A stretch of 64,000 nt of DNA, taken from NCBI GenBank assembly GCA_028554795.2, contig CM068825.1:92660951-92724950 (forward strand), in the 5' to 3' direction. Made by a program: the position numbers and the translations under genes. The notes under the pieces are model-generated. The model ran no database searches and had not been told where the DNA came from. It worked only from the letters and a program-made list of their open reading frames with translations. The DNA is from Sinohyriopsis cumingii (Eukaryota > Mollusca > Bivalvia > Unionida > Unionidae). The first letter of the stretch is position 1; each line of letters begins with the position of its first letter. This document shows positions 1 through 12,385 of the stretch, piece by piece.

Positions 1-818
1 TATCTACTTAATAATATTATATGTATACATGCCAACCATTACACTTATGACATAATCATTACGCTTTTTTTCACTAAATTACACCTTATGTGCAAATGTA
101 TATGCATTACACATTTTCAGTATATCCCCCACCAAAAAAATTAATAATTTGTTTTCTTATTTTTATTAACATCCCATTAATCCCACTGACCGTATTCTAG
201 AACAGACAGCTTCTGTGTAACTACAACATAAGAGTATGCTTGTCCAAAGACTTGCATGCACAGTATTATGTTCTATTTATAGCAGTTGCCCATTTTCCAA
301 GATATGTGCTGGTTTCTACTTTCAATTTTTTACCTTAGTTTCAATTTATAGCAGCTGTATGGCTTAGTTAGGAAAGAACTGGTTTTCTAACTTTTAATCT
401 TTGGTCGCAGATTCTTTGTTCTAATTCGTATTTGGTACAGAACCAGTCTGTAGGTATTTGGCACTAAAAGCCAAGTCAGATTTATTCTAGTCGATGTGTG
501 TGTTAGGGCAAAAATATTTTACAAATAATTTCACAGATGGATTAGGAAAGACGAAAAACTGTTTCAGAGATGAATACATGAATTACACAATACAGTGTTC
601 CATTCTAGGGCAGCTTCATGCCCCTTGCGGGTTGTATGGAAAGGATTTTAATATTGGTCATAGTGATCAAATAAAGAAACCTGGAATTAGCATGTTTTAC
701 TAACTCCAATACTAAAGTAATTTCTTATATACAGCAGAACTAAATTGTGGACACAAATTTTATAAATGCAGATGCGTTATCTACTAAGTTCTTAATATAA
801 TACAGACTACTCCTAGCG

Positions 819-1780
819 CAGCCTTGCCAACTCATGAGTTTGCCATAAGTCTTATGAAAATTACCCTTAAAATACGAACTTACAGCATACTAACAAAAAT
901 TACATAAAAATGATCATTGCCAAAAAGTCTGGATAATTGGTTCATCCGTGTTTTATTTGGATCCGTTTTTCATCTTAGAATTAGTGAAATTAGGAAACCA
1001 GACTTACTTTACAGCGTGTGAAGCATCTGCATGATATACTGTTGAGTATAAAAATTTTAAAAATGGTGTCCAGAAAGTGATGCATGTTAAGATGAAACAG
1101 AAAATAAGCTTCTAGAAAAGTGTTAATAATCAAATCAGAAGAATTTTTTGTTGTTGTGGGGCTTAACGCCATTTTTCAGCACACGATAGGCTATACATGG
1201 CGGCCAGTATTAATGGTGGAGGAAGAACCCAGGAAAACCCCGGAAAGAACCACCGACCCACGAGAAGCTACTGGCAAGCTTTCTCACATATCCACATTGG
1301 CTGAATCCTAGACTCGAACCACCGCAGACAGCGGTGAGATGGCAGTGATCTGTAATGGAGAGTATTCAGAGTCTTGTGAATAAAAGCTTAAAAAGACACA
1401 GTTATGTTTATTGGACATCACATGCCAATTTGCGTATGTCTCGTGGCGGGAGATATGACTGCTATCGTCATGTGAAATGGAAAATAATTGCCAAGAATTT
1501 TATGTCAAGTTGAGAGATATCAATAAGCCATTGAGCTGCATAAAGTTTGGAATTAGAGTTTGTGCAGTTTTAGTAGTGGTAAATAAAGTCAACACGTACT
1601 TTACAAACTTTTCAGTAGAACATAATATTCATCGTCCATGCGTCAAACTTTTAATTACATTTTCCAGCATTATCATAGCAGTTACTGATACTTTGTTACA
1701 CCTTACTGAAAACTGGTCAGTCTTACAGGGAAAAAATCAACTGCCTTACTGAGACGGACTCGTCAAGGTTGACAGGTTTG
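819..1780 (+). mobile_element. Non-autonomous TIR element, family 1 copy 1
   Basis: It begins cagccttgccaac and ends gttgacaggtttg, degraded forms of the family ends CAGACCTGCCAACC and GGTTGGCAGGTCTG. The 6-bp target duplication ctagcg is perfect at 813-818 and 1781-1786. The interior matches copies at 4195, 6261 and 22106 (for example the block around gtgttaataatcaa). It is longer than its relatives because a SINE has inserted at about 1150-1371. It has no coding capacity. Confidence 0.85.
1150..1371 (-). mobile_element. tRNA-derived SINE copy 1
   Basis: Read on the - strand it has a tRNA-like head with a B-box-like ggttcgagtct, a body shared with copies at 11184, 20337, 25608, 37224 and 49013, and a tail ggcgttaagccc followed by caacaac. 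It is inserted inside the family 1 element, so it is the youngest of the three nested insertions here. Confidence 0.8.
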
Positions 1781-2880
1781 CTAGCGGTAGAAGACTACAT
1801 TGGTCTTTTGTTCAAACACATTTCCTTATTCCAAAACTGCAGAAAATATGCAATTGCAAGAACAAAATCATCTAATATTGTTAGGTGTTTAGCAGAAGAC
1901 ACTTCACTTAAAATTGCAAAAGCCAAAAAAATTGAGACGTGTAGTATTGCAATAGACAGGAGTAGTTATTATGACAAAAAGTTGTACCCAGTCTGTTTAA
2001 GAGACTTTGACAGTGATAAGGGCAAAGTAATAGTGCTCTTCTTCCGTTACCAAAATTAACAGTAGATTGCACTGGAGAAAACATCTTTTTTTTTATTTTC
2101 TTGATAATGCTTTGAATGAACATAAGTTGGCAGAACTGTATGGGGGTTTTCAGCTAATGCTGCATCAGTGATGACTGGAATTCATGCAAAAGTTGCATTC
2201 TATATTTTGAAAAATGTCTCCATCATTGTAAATATCAGGTTCTGTCATATGATGCACCATGCTGCAGGAAAGGCAGCTCATAAATTAGAAGGAGAACTCC
2301 TGAAGTATCAAATTGGCACTCTACCTGACAATGTACTTCATGCAGACAGAGTTGATTTTTTTCATCCTATTTCCAAGCTAAAATACCCAATAACTGTAAG
2401 ATAATTTTCCTCTTTGTCAGGTTATGTAAAGAATATTGGTTCTTTACAATTCTAATGCTGACTGTGAGATTGTTCAGTATTGTTAACAAAACTAAAACTG
2501 AATTCAGATCCAGGCTTTGTAACCTATCACTTAGTGCTTTTCTGGTGTAAATCATTAATGGTCTCAGCTGGTACAAAATGTTTTGAAATGCAGTATGATA
2601 GTCTGTTGCTTTTTAAAGCTCAAAGTGTTATATATGAAAACCTGAAGCAGTAAATGATGCTAAAAGTCAAGAGGGATAAATAAGTCATTTGGTACATATG
2701 CTTATTGAATTTTTATCATGTTATATGTGGATTACTCTTTTTCTGCTCGGATTACTTTTTTTGTCCACTTGGATTATGCTTTTTCCTCGCCAGGGGTTGG
2801 CATGTATGCACTATATTCTAAGTCAAAAAACTCTTTGCAATCATGGAACTGTCATGTCAGTTTTGTTTTCAAATATCCAG

Positions 2881-3036
2881 GTGTACGTAATTCTAGAACT
2901 GTATGCTGCAGTGTATGAGCAGTTGCTGGCCATTCCAGTTGTACGTGGCAGGAAAACTGAGAAGGAAAAGTTTGCTGGTGGAGACTTTACCACGACCATT
3001 GAAGTATACATATCTGCAAGTGGACGTGCAATCCAG
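2881..3036 (+). CDS. EPRS1: EPRS1 exon (prolyl-tRNA synthetase catalytic domain)
   Basis: Fifty-two codons, phase 0 at both ends, with acceptor ...tccag before it and donor gtaaga after it. The translation contains the stretch [19 protein letters not shown] and ends ISASGRAIQ, which is the highly conserved class II core of the eukaryotic-type ProRS half of glutamyl-prolyl-tRNA synthetase. The enzyme charges tRNA-Pro and, with its GluRS half, tRNA-Glu, in the cytosolic multisynthetase complex. The exons for GluRS, the WHEP linkers and the first ProRS motifs are not in this window and must lie to the left. The exact acceptor is chosen by phase and the polypyrimidine tract. Confidence 0.9.
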
Positions 3037-4194
3037 GTAAGATCAGATTATATTATTTGTTAATGTATACAAGATTTATTGCAAAATTTGTATCTGTTAT
3101 TAGATTTAAATTCTGGACAAAGGCTGTAAAAATATGAACCTTTGATAAACTTTGAATATTTCTCTTTTTAGGTGCACAATCTATGACATTTTAATCATTG
3201 CATTATGGATCTTGTATTTATCTTCACATACAGCAAAAAGAAAGAGTTGATTAGAAGAAGGTGTACTGGAGAGTTAAAACGGCAGCTTTTTCGAAGTACT
3301 GAATAATAATAATGGCTATTTGATTTTTTTTTTTTACTGAATAATAATAATGGCTATTTGATTTATTTATTTTTAAACGTTGACCTTCAAACATTTATTG
3401 ACTATTTGATGAATAACATTTTATTCAAAAGAAAAACAATCTTGAGCTGTTATATTTTTCAGATTTGTACTATGAAAGTAGTCTATTGTGTATATGGTTG
3501 CAGACAAACAAACCCATTCTTTGACAGATTTTATTTTCAGTTCTATACAGAGAATGAAATAAACACTGATTGTCTATGCAAATTATTTTAAACATATTGC
3601 GAAATATGTGTGTGTTTGTGTGTGTTAACTGCACATCAAACAAATAATGTAATGATAATAATGATTAACAATAATAGCAATAATGATATTCAGTTCATGG
3701 TAATTGTTCAAGAACCAATTTTGAAAAGTGAACCTCTATGGAAAGGTCAGTTTTGCCTTAACCCATGGATGAGGACTACTGACAGATTTTACTCTATTCA
3801 AAGTACAGATTAACGGTTCACTTCAGCAAGACAGGGATGCTCACTATCATTATTATATGTAATAGCTGAAGAAACCTTATGTATATTCCCCAAAAAAGTT
3901 ATGTAAGTGCATATATCTGATTTGGAAAAGGAAATAAAAATTTACAGCATGCAGATGACTATCAGCGTTATGAAAGATTGGCAAAAGAATTTACCCATTT
4001 TTGGCAAGGCATAAGGATCCAAGGTCAGTCAATCAAAAACAAATATTTGTGTTAACACTATAATAAAGATACTGTTAAAGCACTAGGAATATATTGTGGA
4101 AAATGTGCTTTGCACAAAATCTTGAGTACACTGATGGATAAAATTAAATACAACGTTGATATATGATATTCACTGAAACTAAATGTTATTAATA

Positions 4195-4957
4195 CAGACC
4201 TTCCAAGTCTTATTACCCTTAAAATACGGATGGCATACAAGCAAAAACTACAGAAAAATGATAGTTGCTGAAAAATCCGGATAATCGATTCATCTGTATT
4301 TGACATGGATCCAGGTTTCATGTTAGGATTAGTGAAATAAGTCAGGGAACCAGACTAACTTTACAGCCGCACACTGGATGCTTTAAATTGCACCTATTTG
4401 TTCATGCAAAGCATCTGCTTGATCAGACTGTTGATTATAGATTTTTTTAAATGGCATCCAGAAAGTGATGCATGTTTAAGATGAAAAGGAAAATAAGCTT
4501 CTCAAAAAAGTGTTAATAATCAACACAGAAGAATAAAAAGAAATATTCAAATTCTTGTGAATAAAAACTGGAAAGGACAGAATTACGTTTATTGGACATC
4601 ACATGCCAATTTGAGTATGTCTTGCGTGGAAGATATGATTTCCGTCGTCATGTGAAATGGAAACAGATTTTCCAAGAATTACATCAAGTTGAGAGATAAC
4701 AATAAACCATTGAGTTGCATAGGGTTTAAACTAAAGTTTGTGCATTTGTACTTGTGGTAAATAAAGTCTACATGTACTTTAGAAATGCTTCAGTTGAAAA
4801 TAATGTTTAACGTTGCTGCGTCAAACTTTTAAGTATGTTTTCCAGCTTTACAATAGCAGTTATTGATATTTTGTTGCACCTTACTGAAAACTGGTCAAAC
4901 TTAAGGAAAAATATCAACTGCCTTGCTGAGATGGACTTGTCAGGGTTGGCAGGTCTG
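4195..4957 (+). mobile_element. Non-autonomous TIR element, family 1 copy 2
   Basis: It begins cagaccttcc and ends ggttggcaggtctg. The 6-bp target duplication ttaata is perfect at 4189-4194 and 4958-4963. 763 bp, no open frame worth calling. The interior aligns by eye with copies 1, 3 and 4. Confidence 0.9.
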
Positions 4958-6260
4958 TTAATAAAGTACAAATAGGAAATACATTTTTGTATGGTACTTT
5001 GTGGCATGCAATGAATACTATAAATTTTAAAAATATGCAGTTGAATGAATGTGATAGATTAATTATAGATTTTATATTTTGTTAAGGTGGGTGGGTGAAG
5101 GAATCTATTACATTACGAGGAACAATGTAAAAGATAAAACCAGTTGTAAGTGTACCCATTTTTCAAACCAAAAAGTAATTGTACCAAATGAACAGAGTTA
5201 GAAAATTAGCAGAGAAAAGATATACCCATGGAGAACTCTATTTACATACTGGTTTGGTTAAACTCTAAGGAATACTCTAACAAATATAGTATCCCAATAT
5301 ATATGGTAAATATGGTATCTGTTTATGAATGGTGTTCTGTGCTGACACTCCCCCACTACCCACACAGTATGCCCTCTGAAGGAGCATAAACGTAGATATC
5401 CTAGCCAGCTTTAGCAGTTTAGGAAACTGTTCTTTATAGTTGTGTAGAAGTTTTCATAGCTCAAAGGTTATCTCTTGGATATCTTTGCTCTAAAAGTAAG
5501 ATTTTTCAATAACAAACTCTACGAATGTTTCACATTCTTGAATCAGTACTTTCCTGACTACCAGTAGTAACCCAATTTCTTGCTACTTGATTTTTTGTTT
5601 AATTCTTGGATATACCATTTTATCTATCTTCCAAATATTATTTACACTGTTTTAAAATTGTTGCCCTATAGATCTGTAGTTCTAATCTTATACAGGTATT
5701 TTGGAGGACGTACCATATATTTATTACTCCATAGCTATAACAGCACATGGATGTGATGGAACTGACTGTTAATTGGAATTATCCTTTTGCAAAAACTGAG
5801 CCAACAGTTTTAAATTTTACACACAGGAGTTTGCACTTCTATTTCAGCTGAAATTAGCTCCAAAAGTGTAATTTTTCCCTATTAATTTTTACACATTTGG
5901 TAAATTTTAATATGCAGTCAGGGTGCATCCAACTGACAATAGTCTAATCTTGCAAGTTTGTTGTTCTGTGCCTGCTTATAACTTCAAAAGATAGGACACT
6001 GTGATATCTGTGCTGCCTAACAATTTTTCAGCTTGTATATCTGAATTGGGTTGAAAGTTATTTTCTGGAATAGTTTTTCTTAGTTTGATCCAATAAACTG
6101 TAGACAGTCTTTAAAAACTGTATAAGGTGTTCTAGCAGAGTTCCTGTGATATATTTACTGAGTGTCAAAATGTCCTCACTATGGGCTTTGTTGCATGCCA
6201 GGCTGTAGTCACTTTTGTAAGTTGTTTGTATAAATGACAGATGTTAAATTGACCCTGAAA

Positions 6261-7069
6261 CAGACCCGCCAACTCTTACAATTTTGCCATAAGTCTTAAG
6301 AAAATTACCCTTAAAATATGAACTTATGGCATAAAAGCAAAAACGGTCAGAAAAATGATCGTTGCCGAAATATTCAGAAATTGTTCATCCCTGTTTGATT
6401 TGGATCCGGGTTTAATATTAGAGGTAGTGAAATTGGTCAGGGAACCAGATTAACTTTACAGCAGCACATCAGATGCTTTAATCTGCATCTATTTGTTCAT
6501 GCAAAGTGACTGCATGATCAAACTGTTGATCGTATAATTTCTTTTACAAATGGAATCCTGCAAGCGATGCATGTTTAAGACAAAAGAGAAAATAAGCCAC
6601 TTGAAAAGTGTTAATAATCAACACAGGAAAAATAAAAAGGAATATTCAGATTCTTGTGAATAAAAGCTGGAAGGGACACAATTATGTTTATTGGACACCT
6701 TGTGCCAATTTGAGTATGACTTGTTGCGGGAAATATGATTGCCGTCGTAATGTGAAACAGAAAAAGAATTTCCAGGAATTACGTCAGGTTGAGAGACAGC
6801 AACAAGCCATTGAGCTGCATAGGGTTTGGAACTTACATTTATGCACTGTACTAGTGATAAATAAAGTCTATGTGTACATTACAAACTTTTCAGTTGAACA
6901 TAATGTTTATCGTTGCTGCTCGCTCTGAATACCAAAAATTTAATTATGTTTCCAACTTTACAGTAATAGTTTATGATATTTTGTTACACCTTACTGAAAA
7001 CTGGTCAAACTTACGGGGAAAAAAATCAACTGCCTTACTGTGACAAACTCGTCAGGGTTTGCAAGTCTT
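6261..7069 (+). mobile_element. Non-autonomous TIR element, family 1 copy 3
   Basis: It begins cagacccgccaac and ends gggtttgcaagtctt. The target duplication ctgaaa is perfect at 6255-6260 and 7070-7075. It ends 29 bp before the next EPRS1 exon, so the polypyrimidine tract lies just outside the element while any branch point is probably inside or at its edge. Confidence 0.9.
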
Positions 7070-7098
7070 CTGAAATCTTTGATTTTTTTTTAATACAG

Positions 7099-7293
7099 GG
7101 AGCAACATCTCATCACCTTGGCCAGAATTTCTCTAAGATGTTTGAGATTGTGTACGAGGACCCTGATACCCAGATGAAACAGTATGTGTACCAGAATTCC
7201 TGGGGTATCACAACCAGAACTATTGGGGTGATGTGCATGGTCCATGGTGATAACAAAGGACTGGTGTTGCCACCAAAGGTAGCCAGTGTACAG
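7099..7293 (+). CDS. EPRS1: EPRS1 exon (class II motif 3 region)
   Basis: Sixty-five codons in phase 0, preceded by a long T tract and cag and followed by gtaact. The translation starts [17 protein letters not shown] and includes [19 protein letters not shown]. This is the ProRS active-site segment that carries class II motif 3 (the invariant Arg of the TTRTIG stretch binds ATP). It joins in frame to the exon at 2881 (ISASGRAIQ then GATSHH). It is intact in length and motifs compared with animal EPRS1. Confidence 0.95.
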
Positions 7294-8570
7294 GTAACTG
7301 TAACTGCTTTTTTAACCATTTAGTAAGTTTAGAAAATGCATCGTACATGAAATATATACTATAGTAGACCATGTGCAGATGGAAAAGCACAATTTTTGAA
7401 CTGCTTAATCATCTTCAAACTTAGCTTACCAAATCAATATAAATATCCCACTTTATTTCATATTTATGTAGAGACCAAATTTTATGTAGAGACCAAAGGC
7501 TTACAAACTTCTTTTTGTTAATCAATGATCATTTACGGTATGGTGTTGTATCAGCCATTGCAATTCTTCATAGCACCATCTAGAACTAGATACCAGCAAA
7601 AGCCTCCATTTTTACCTGAGAAATGACCGCCATACTCAGATCTTTGAACCACTTTGAAACCTCTCAAACAAAACCCCAAGTTTTATGATCGTTTTGCATT
7701 TCTGACTGGAATATTCCATATAATGACTTTAAAAAAAGTCATTTTGCCCATTCATCACTTCATCAATTAGTTGTGTTCATTTGTGTTTGTGTTCATTGTT
7801 TCATCTGTTTATTCCTTAATAATTGGACTCTGTTTGACTTGCACTGAGAAAAAACATCAGTATTTGGATGTATTTCAAGGAAAATAATTCAGCCATACTA
7901 GAACTAGGTCACTGTGGCCTTGTTTTCACACTCCATACCATAACTAGGTCACTGTGGCCTTGTTTTCACACTTTCATGGCTCATCTGTATGCTCAGCTAT
8001 TTGTTCATTATACACCTGTATCTTGGACCCTATTTCACACACACTTATGAAAATTGGTAGGTAGTTGCATCTCAAAGAGAATAAATCAACCCGCACAAAA
8101 GTAGTTGCCAATGAAACTTGGTATGTGGATGCATCTATAGCCGTTTACTATGATTTCAACAAAGTTTCAGCAGAATATTTAACAAAAGTTAGGCTGTGAT
8201 TCAAGGTATCACTTTTTTGGGTAGAATCTTTTTTATGCATGCCTGATTTGCTTGTTAGGCTGTTAAGTCCATTTAAGAAACCTCTTATAAATGCTATACT
8301 GAATTCAAGCAGCTGGATGATTATGAATATAGGTTTGTCAATAATTGTTGTTAGTTTTATTTTACCAACAAAACTTTTCATATCTGGGTAGCAAATACTT
8401 GATTGTATGTATTTAATTACCTCACACTACTATACAAAATCATCGAAGATGTCAGGATTTACAAGGCCATCTATACAATCATTACAATTATCAGTTCTGC
8501 ATTTAAAATTTACAATTTCAGATTCTTGTCAATTTAAATTTTAACTCAACTGGCCATAGACCAGAAGAGG

Positions 8571-9480
8571 TTATGGGATGGCGTGTTGTCCATGGTCTGT
8601 CATTTGTTGTCCATCTCTTTGCTTGCTACTTCTAAACTTCTTGGAGGATTGCCATGAAACTTCACATATACATTCATCTCATGGTCAAGACAGTCCTTTA
8701 TGAAAATGGTGTAGATCTGACAACAGCAGTCATCTTGAAAATCTTGTTATTGCTACTCTGGAACAGAAAATTTTATTACCATGAGGTTTTCACCATGAAC
8801 CTTCTTATGGTGCCTAAATTGTCTTGAATGAAAATCACGTTGATCTCTCCAGTATGACTGTTAAAGTGAGCATCTTGAAAATCTTTTTGTCACTCCTCGT
8901 ATGTGAAAAGTCGTATCTGCATTGGGTGGCATCGAATGACTTCTTAGTATTTCTGTTTGGTAAATGATGACATTGGTGCCATTCTGACATTCAGTTTGGC
9001 CACCATGGCAGCCAACTTGAACATTGCTGCTCCTAAACAAAATGTCATATCGATGTGAGATTTTCATGAAAAGACATCTTATGGTATCTAGTTGGTCCTA
9101 AATGAAATAAGCAATCTGACATCCAGTATGACCATCATCTTGAAATTCATGTTATAGTTTTTCCAGAATTTTGCTGGGCATATTGACATTGATTTTTCTC
9201 CCAAAGATATTTATGATATCTAGTTCATCCTATCAGCAGATGGTGCCAGTCTTTTATCAAATATGGCTGCCATGATTGTAAGCTTGAACAATTTATTATC
9301 ACTACTCCTTCTGAATGGATGGTCATATTTGAATAGGATTTTCATCCAGATTCTTCTGATATCTAGTTTGTCCCCATTTGAAACTGGTGCTGGCCTTGCA
9401 TCAAATATGGCTACTACAGTGACTAATTTGACAAATTATTGCTCTGTTAACAGCACAAGCTTTAAGAAAGCTAAATTTAA
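8571..9480 (+). repeat. Interspersed degenerate array, 'catcttgaaaatc' family
   Basis: Units of roughly 130 bp repeat phrases such as ttgaaaatcttgtcactact, ggtcatattgacatg, ggttttcaccaaaagac and tctagttggtcctaaatga. The head (atagaccagaagaggttatg) matches the head of the copy at 35180. The same phrases occur at 21100, 24190, 32560 and, inverted, at 41295. Copies are strongly diverged. There is no protein coding. Confidence 0.7.
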
Positions 9481-11183
9481 CTTTAAGGGGCATATCCAGG
9501 GTCTATATATAAACTTAAAATCTCTTTGAAATAACCAGACCACTTTTTCATCACACCTATCAAATGCACATCAGTTGCTCTATATTTGGACATTTTATTT
9601 CTCATCAGTTAAATCAAGCTTGATATTGGTATCATTTAAATGCTAATAAACATTCTGCAAACTGCTTAATTTCAAATCTTATTTTTATTACACACCCACC
9701 ATAAGTTGTAGCATATGTTTTGTTGTTTGTTAACAGTTTGGTTTCTGCACAATAACTTTATTGTCCATTTAGTGTAAGGAAGAAGCCTGTTGATTTTGGA
9801 GTCAAATGGGCTAAGGTCAGTGTCATTTAGACTGAAAGAAGAAAATTGGTTTGGATGCACAAGTGTGTAACCATCTACATAGAGGACCATTTATCATGGA
9901 GTGAGTTTATAATGTGCTGTTTGTGGTACTGTTCATGTCAGTTACATGACAATTCATTTTTCATGGGGAAGTGAATCACACAATGAAATTTAAATTCTCT
10001 GCTGATGAAATATTTATCAAAGGAAAAATGAACAACATATTGTACTGTAGGACAAATTGTACAGATTCTGGTCAGTCATTGTGAAATGCACTGGGTGTTA
10101 TCTTCTTGCTTATGACTCCATAGCTGTATTCATTGGGAGTCAGTCCATCAAATTTGGCAAAATTCCATCTTTGATCAGTGATGCAATTTTTATCTTAAAG
10201 AGTTCTCAGAATTACTTGTGTATGTTTACTCCTGTCAGTTATAACATCTGAAACATGCAATATTCACTGAAAACATCTCCCCTGACAAAATCATGAATAA
10301 TTTTCATTTACTGCATCATATTATTTGCATGTAGTACAAATCCTTCATTGCTTACACCTATGCCAGTTTTAAAACTCTTCTATATAGCAATATTAGTCAA
10401 AGTTGAGTATAAGAAAATAATTAATTTGGTGGACAGTATCAGCTAATGCAGTGAGAATTGTATTACATTGAAAGGTATCAGCTAATGTAGTGAGAATTGT
10501 ATTACATTTCAACTATTTTATGTTTGTCAAATATAAATAACAACATTCTGCTGGCTGTTGTCAGAGGAATAAAAAAAAATAGAATTTAAAGTGAGCTGTA
10601 GTTTTGACAATTAGCCTAGCATGTGTCTTCAGTAAAGTAATGGTAATAGCACAGTAAAACTTCCAGCACCACTATCATAAACATGCACACACACACACAC
10701 ACACAAGCACTCATGCATGCACACACAGTTTTTATGCATTCACTTTTAGTTTTAAATTGATAACCTATTTCAGACTGACAGTAACTTGTATAGCTGAGTT
10801 AATTTTTATCTAAGTTAGGAGGAATGTTAGTCTAGCATGTCCAACCTTGAAACAACATCACTTCCTTAGTAACCAAGTGGAAAACCTGTTTTTAACATTT
10901 TCAGAATAGCTGGACCAATTCAGATTTAGATTTGCTCAGAATTTTCCATAGAATGTAATCTGTATGGCAACTGTTTTTCATAAATGGAGGATCTTTTTGA
11001 CTTAAGCTCTAGAGCAGCTGAGTCGTACAAGTCTGATTCAACTTTGTTGTCCTGATTCACGTCCTCTCAGATTTCTTGAAACATGGTCAGTTTAAGATCA
11101 AGTATGGCTGCTGTTGGTAAATAAGTCACCAATTTTAAATTGCTCATGGGATGTTTGAATAGAGTTTTTACAGTTGACATTTA

Positions 11184-11378
11184 CTGTGTCTGCATGGGTT
11201 CGAGTCTCAGATTCGGCCAATGTGGGTATGTGAGAAAGCTTGCCAGTAACTTCTTGTGGGTCGGTGGTTCTTTCGGGGGGTTTTCTCGGGTTCTTCCTCC
11301 AACATTAATACTGGCCGCCATGTATAGCCTATCGTGTGCTGAAAAATGGCGTTAAAACCCACTACAACAACAACAACA
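11184..11378 (+). mobile_element. tRNA-derived SINE copy 2, 5'-truncated
   Basis: A perfect 14-bp target duplication acagttgacattta flanks it (11170-11183 and 11379-11392). It starts within the tRNA-like head (gggttcgagtctc) and ends gcgttaaaacccactacaac followed by further caa units. The duplication plus tail is the mark of LINE-assisted retroposition. Confidence 0.9.
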
Positions 11379-11803
11379 ACAGTTGACATTTAAATTATGC
11401 TCACTTGCCATTTAGTATGGCCATTGTAACATTAATAGAGAGAACAAACCTTGAATGACTTTTCAGAAGTGCCTTGTCTATTTAGACCAAATTGGACTGG
11501 AAACATCTTTTGACTGGAGTTTTGTAATAGAATGCTAATACACTTTTGAACCATCTCCACACACATCTTGCTAACCATCAATGGGTTGCTGTTCTGTTCT
11601 TGACATTTTTCTGGTTCAGTTTGTCGATATTAAAATCTTGGGTACTGGAAAAACCTGAACAACAGCGAGATATGTGGGAAGTTGAAGGGAAAGTTATTTT
11701 CTATGGATCTAAGGAGTCTAAACTGTACTGGCATTTTGTAGCACATGATTGAATGACATTCTGGTGCATGTGATATTATTGTATCCTATTCCATTTGTGG
11801 CAG

Positions 11804-11977
11804 GTCATCATTGTGCCATGTGGGATAACATCCAGCTTGGGTGAAGCTGATGAGAAAGCTCTGATGTCTGCCTGTGACAAGCTGAGGGACACACTGTTGG
11901 ACCATGGTATCCGAGCCAAGGCTGATCTCCGGGATAACTACTCCCCAGGATGGAAGTTCAATCACTGGGAACTTAAG
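11804..11977 (+). CDS. EPRS1: EPRS1 exon (anticodon-binding domain start)
   Basis: Fifty-eight codons in phase 0, acceptor gtggcag, donor gtatat. The translation runs from [17 protein letters not shown] to [15 protein letters not shown]. This is the transition from the ProRS catalytic core to the anticodon-binding domain, with the near-invariant [13 protein letters not shown] stretch. It continues the previous exon in frame (VASVQ then VIIVP). Confidence 0.95.
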
Positions 11978-12385
11978 GTATATGTATTGAATTAATGGAT
12001 CTCTGTAGCTACTGGGTATTACACTCATAGTAAAGGAAGATAGTTAAGTATTGCACATTGGTCAAGATGTCAGGGAAACATTGTGTATACCTTTCTCACC
12101 CATGAGCAATCTAGTTATTGAGATTTATTAAATATAAAAGGACACGTGCCATTTGGGGTGGGAGAATGTCCCCTGAGGTTGACCAGGGTGTAACTATGTA
12201 TTGAATTCTTTGTTGAATTTTAAATTTGGTGAATTGCAAACTGTTCAGTGGTCCTGCTTTTCTAAAACTCTACCTACTGTTCCCTACCTTTTTGTTGGGC
12301 TCCCAGCTTGTAACTTCTTTTTTTTTTTCTCAAAGCAGTCATACGATTCCTACCATTTTAAATTTCAGGACATCAATTTATCCAT

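Larger units (their letters stand above)
494..2600 (+). pseudogene. hAT-type transposase remnant
   Basis: Several frames carry pieces of one transposase. 494-703 reads GQLHAPCGLYGKDFNIGH, 1850-2060 reads ARTKSSNIVRCLAEDTSL and onward, 2270-2404 reads KLEGELLKYQIGTLPDNVLHA, and around 2460-2540 a shifted frame reads LFSIVNKTKTEFRSRL. The last piece resembles the conserved C-terminal (dimerisation) block of hAT transposases. The same blocks occur in the same order on the - strand at 38191-38900, which shows they belong together. Stops, frame changes and an inserted short transposon at 819-1780 make this a pseudogene. No catalytic residues can be assigned with confidence. Confidence 0.55.
28..2804 (+). 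mobile_element. Decayed hAT-like DNA transposon, copy A
   Basis: The left end begins catgccaacc at 28-37 and the right end is ggttggcatg at 2795-2804, a 10-bp terminal inverted repeat. Between them lie fragments of a transposase reading left to right (see 494-2600). The right 65 bp match, inverted, the end of another element at 37889, with the same run of blocks like taatccaagtggacaaaaa. A short element sits inside at 819-1780, and a SINE sits inside that one, so three insertions are nested. No clean target duplication is visible at the outer ends. The element fills the EPRS1 intron up to 76 bp before the exon at 2881. Assignment to hAT rests on the transposase reading style and is an inference. 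Confidence 0.6.
3037..7098 (+). other. EPRS1 intron
   Basis: 4.06 kb, AT-rich. It holds a direct duplication at about 3296-3360 (tactgaataataataatggc twice), two family 1 elements (4195-4957, 6261-7069), and otherwise unique-looking sequence with no coding signal. Confidence 0.8.
7294..11803 (+). other. EPRS1 intron
   Basis: 4.5 kb. It contains a 38-bp direct duplication at 7880-7970 (aactaggtcactgtggcctt), a 'catcttgaaaatc' repeat array (8571-9480), a direct duplication at 10432-10507 (ggtatcagctaatg), a (CA)n tract at 10683-10706, and a SINE at 11184-11378. No coding signal was seen. Confidence 0.75.
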
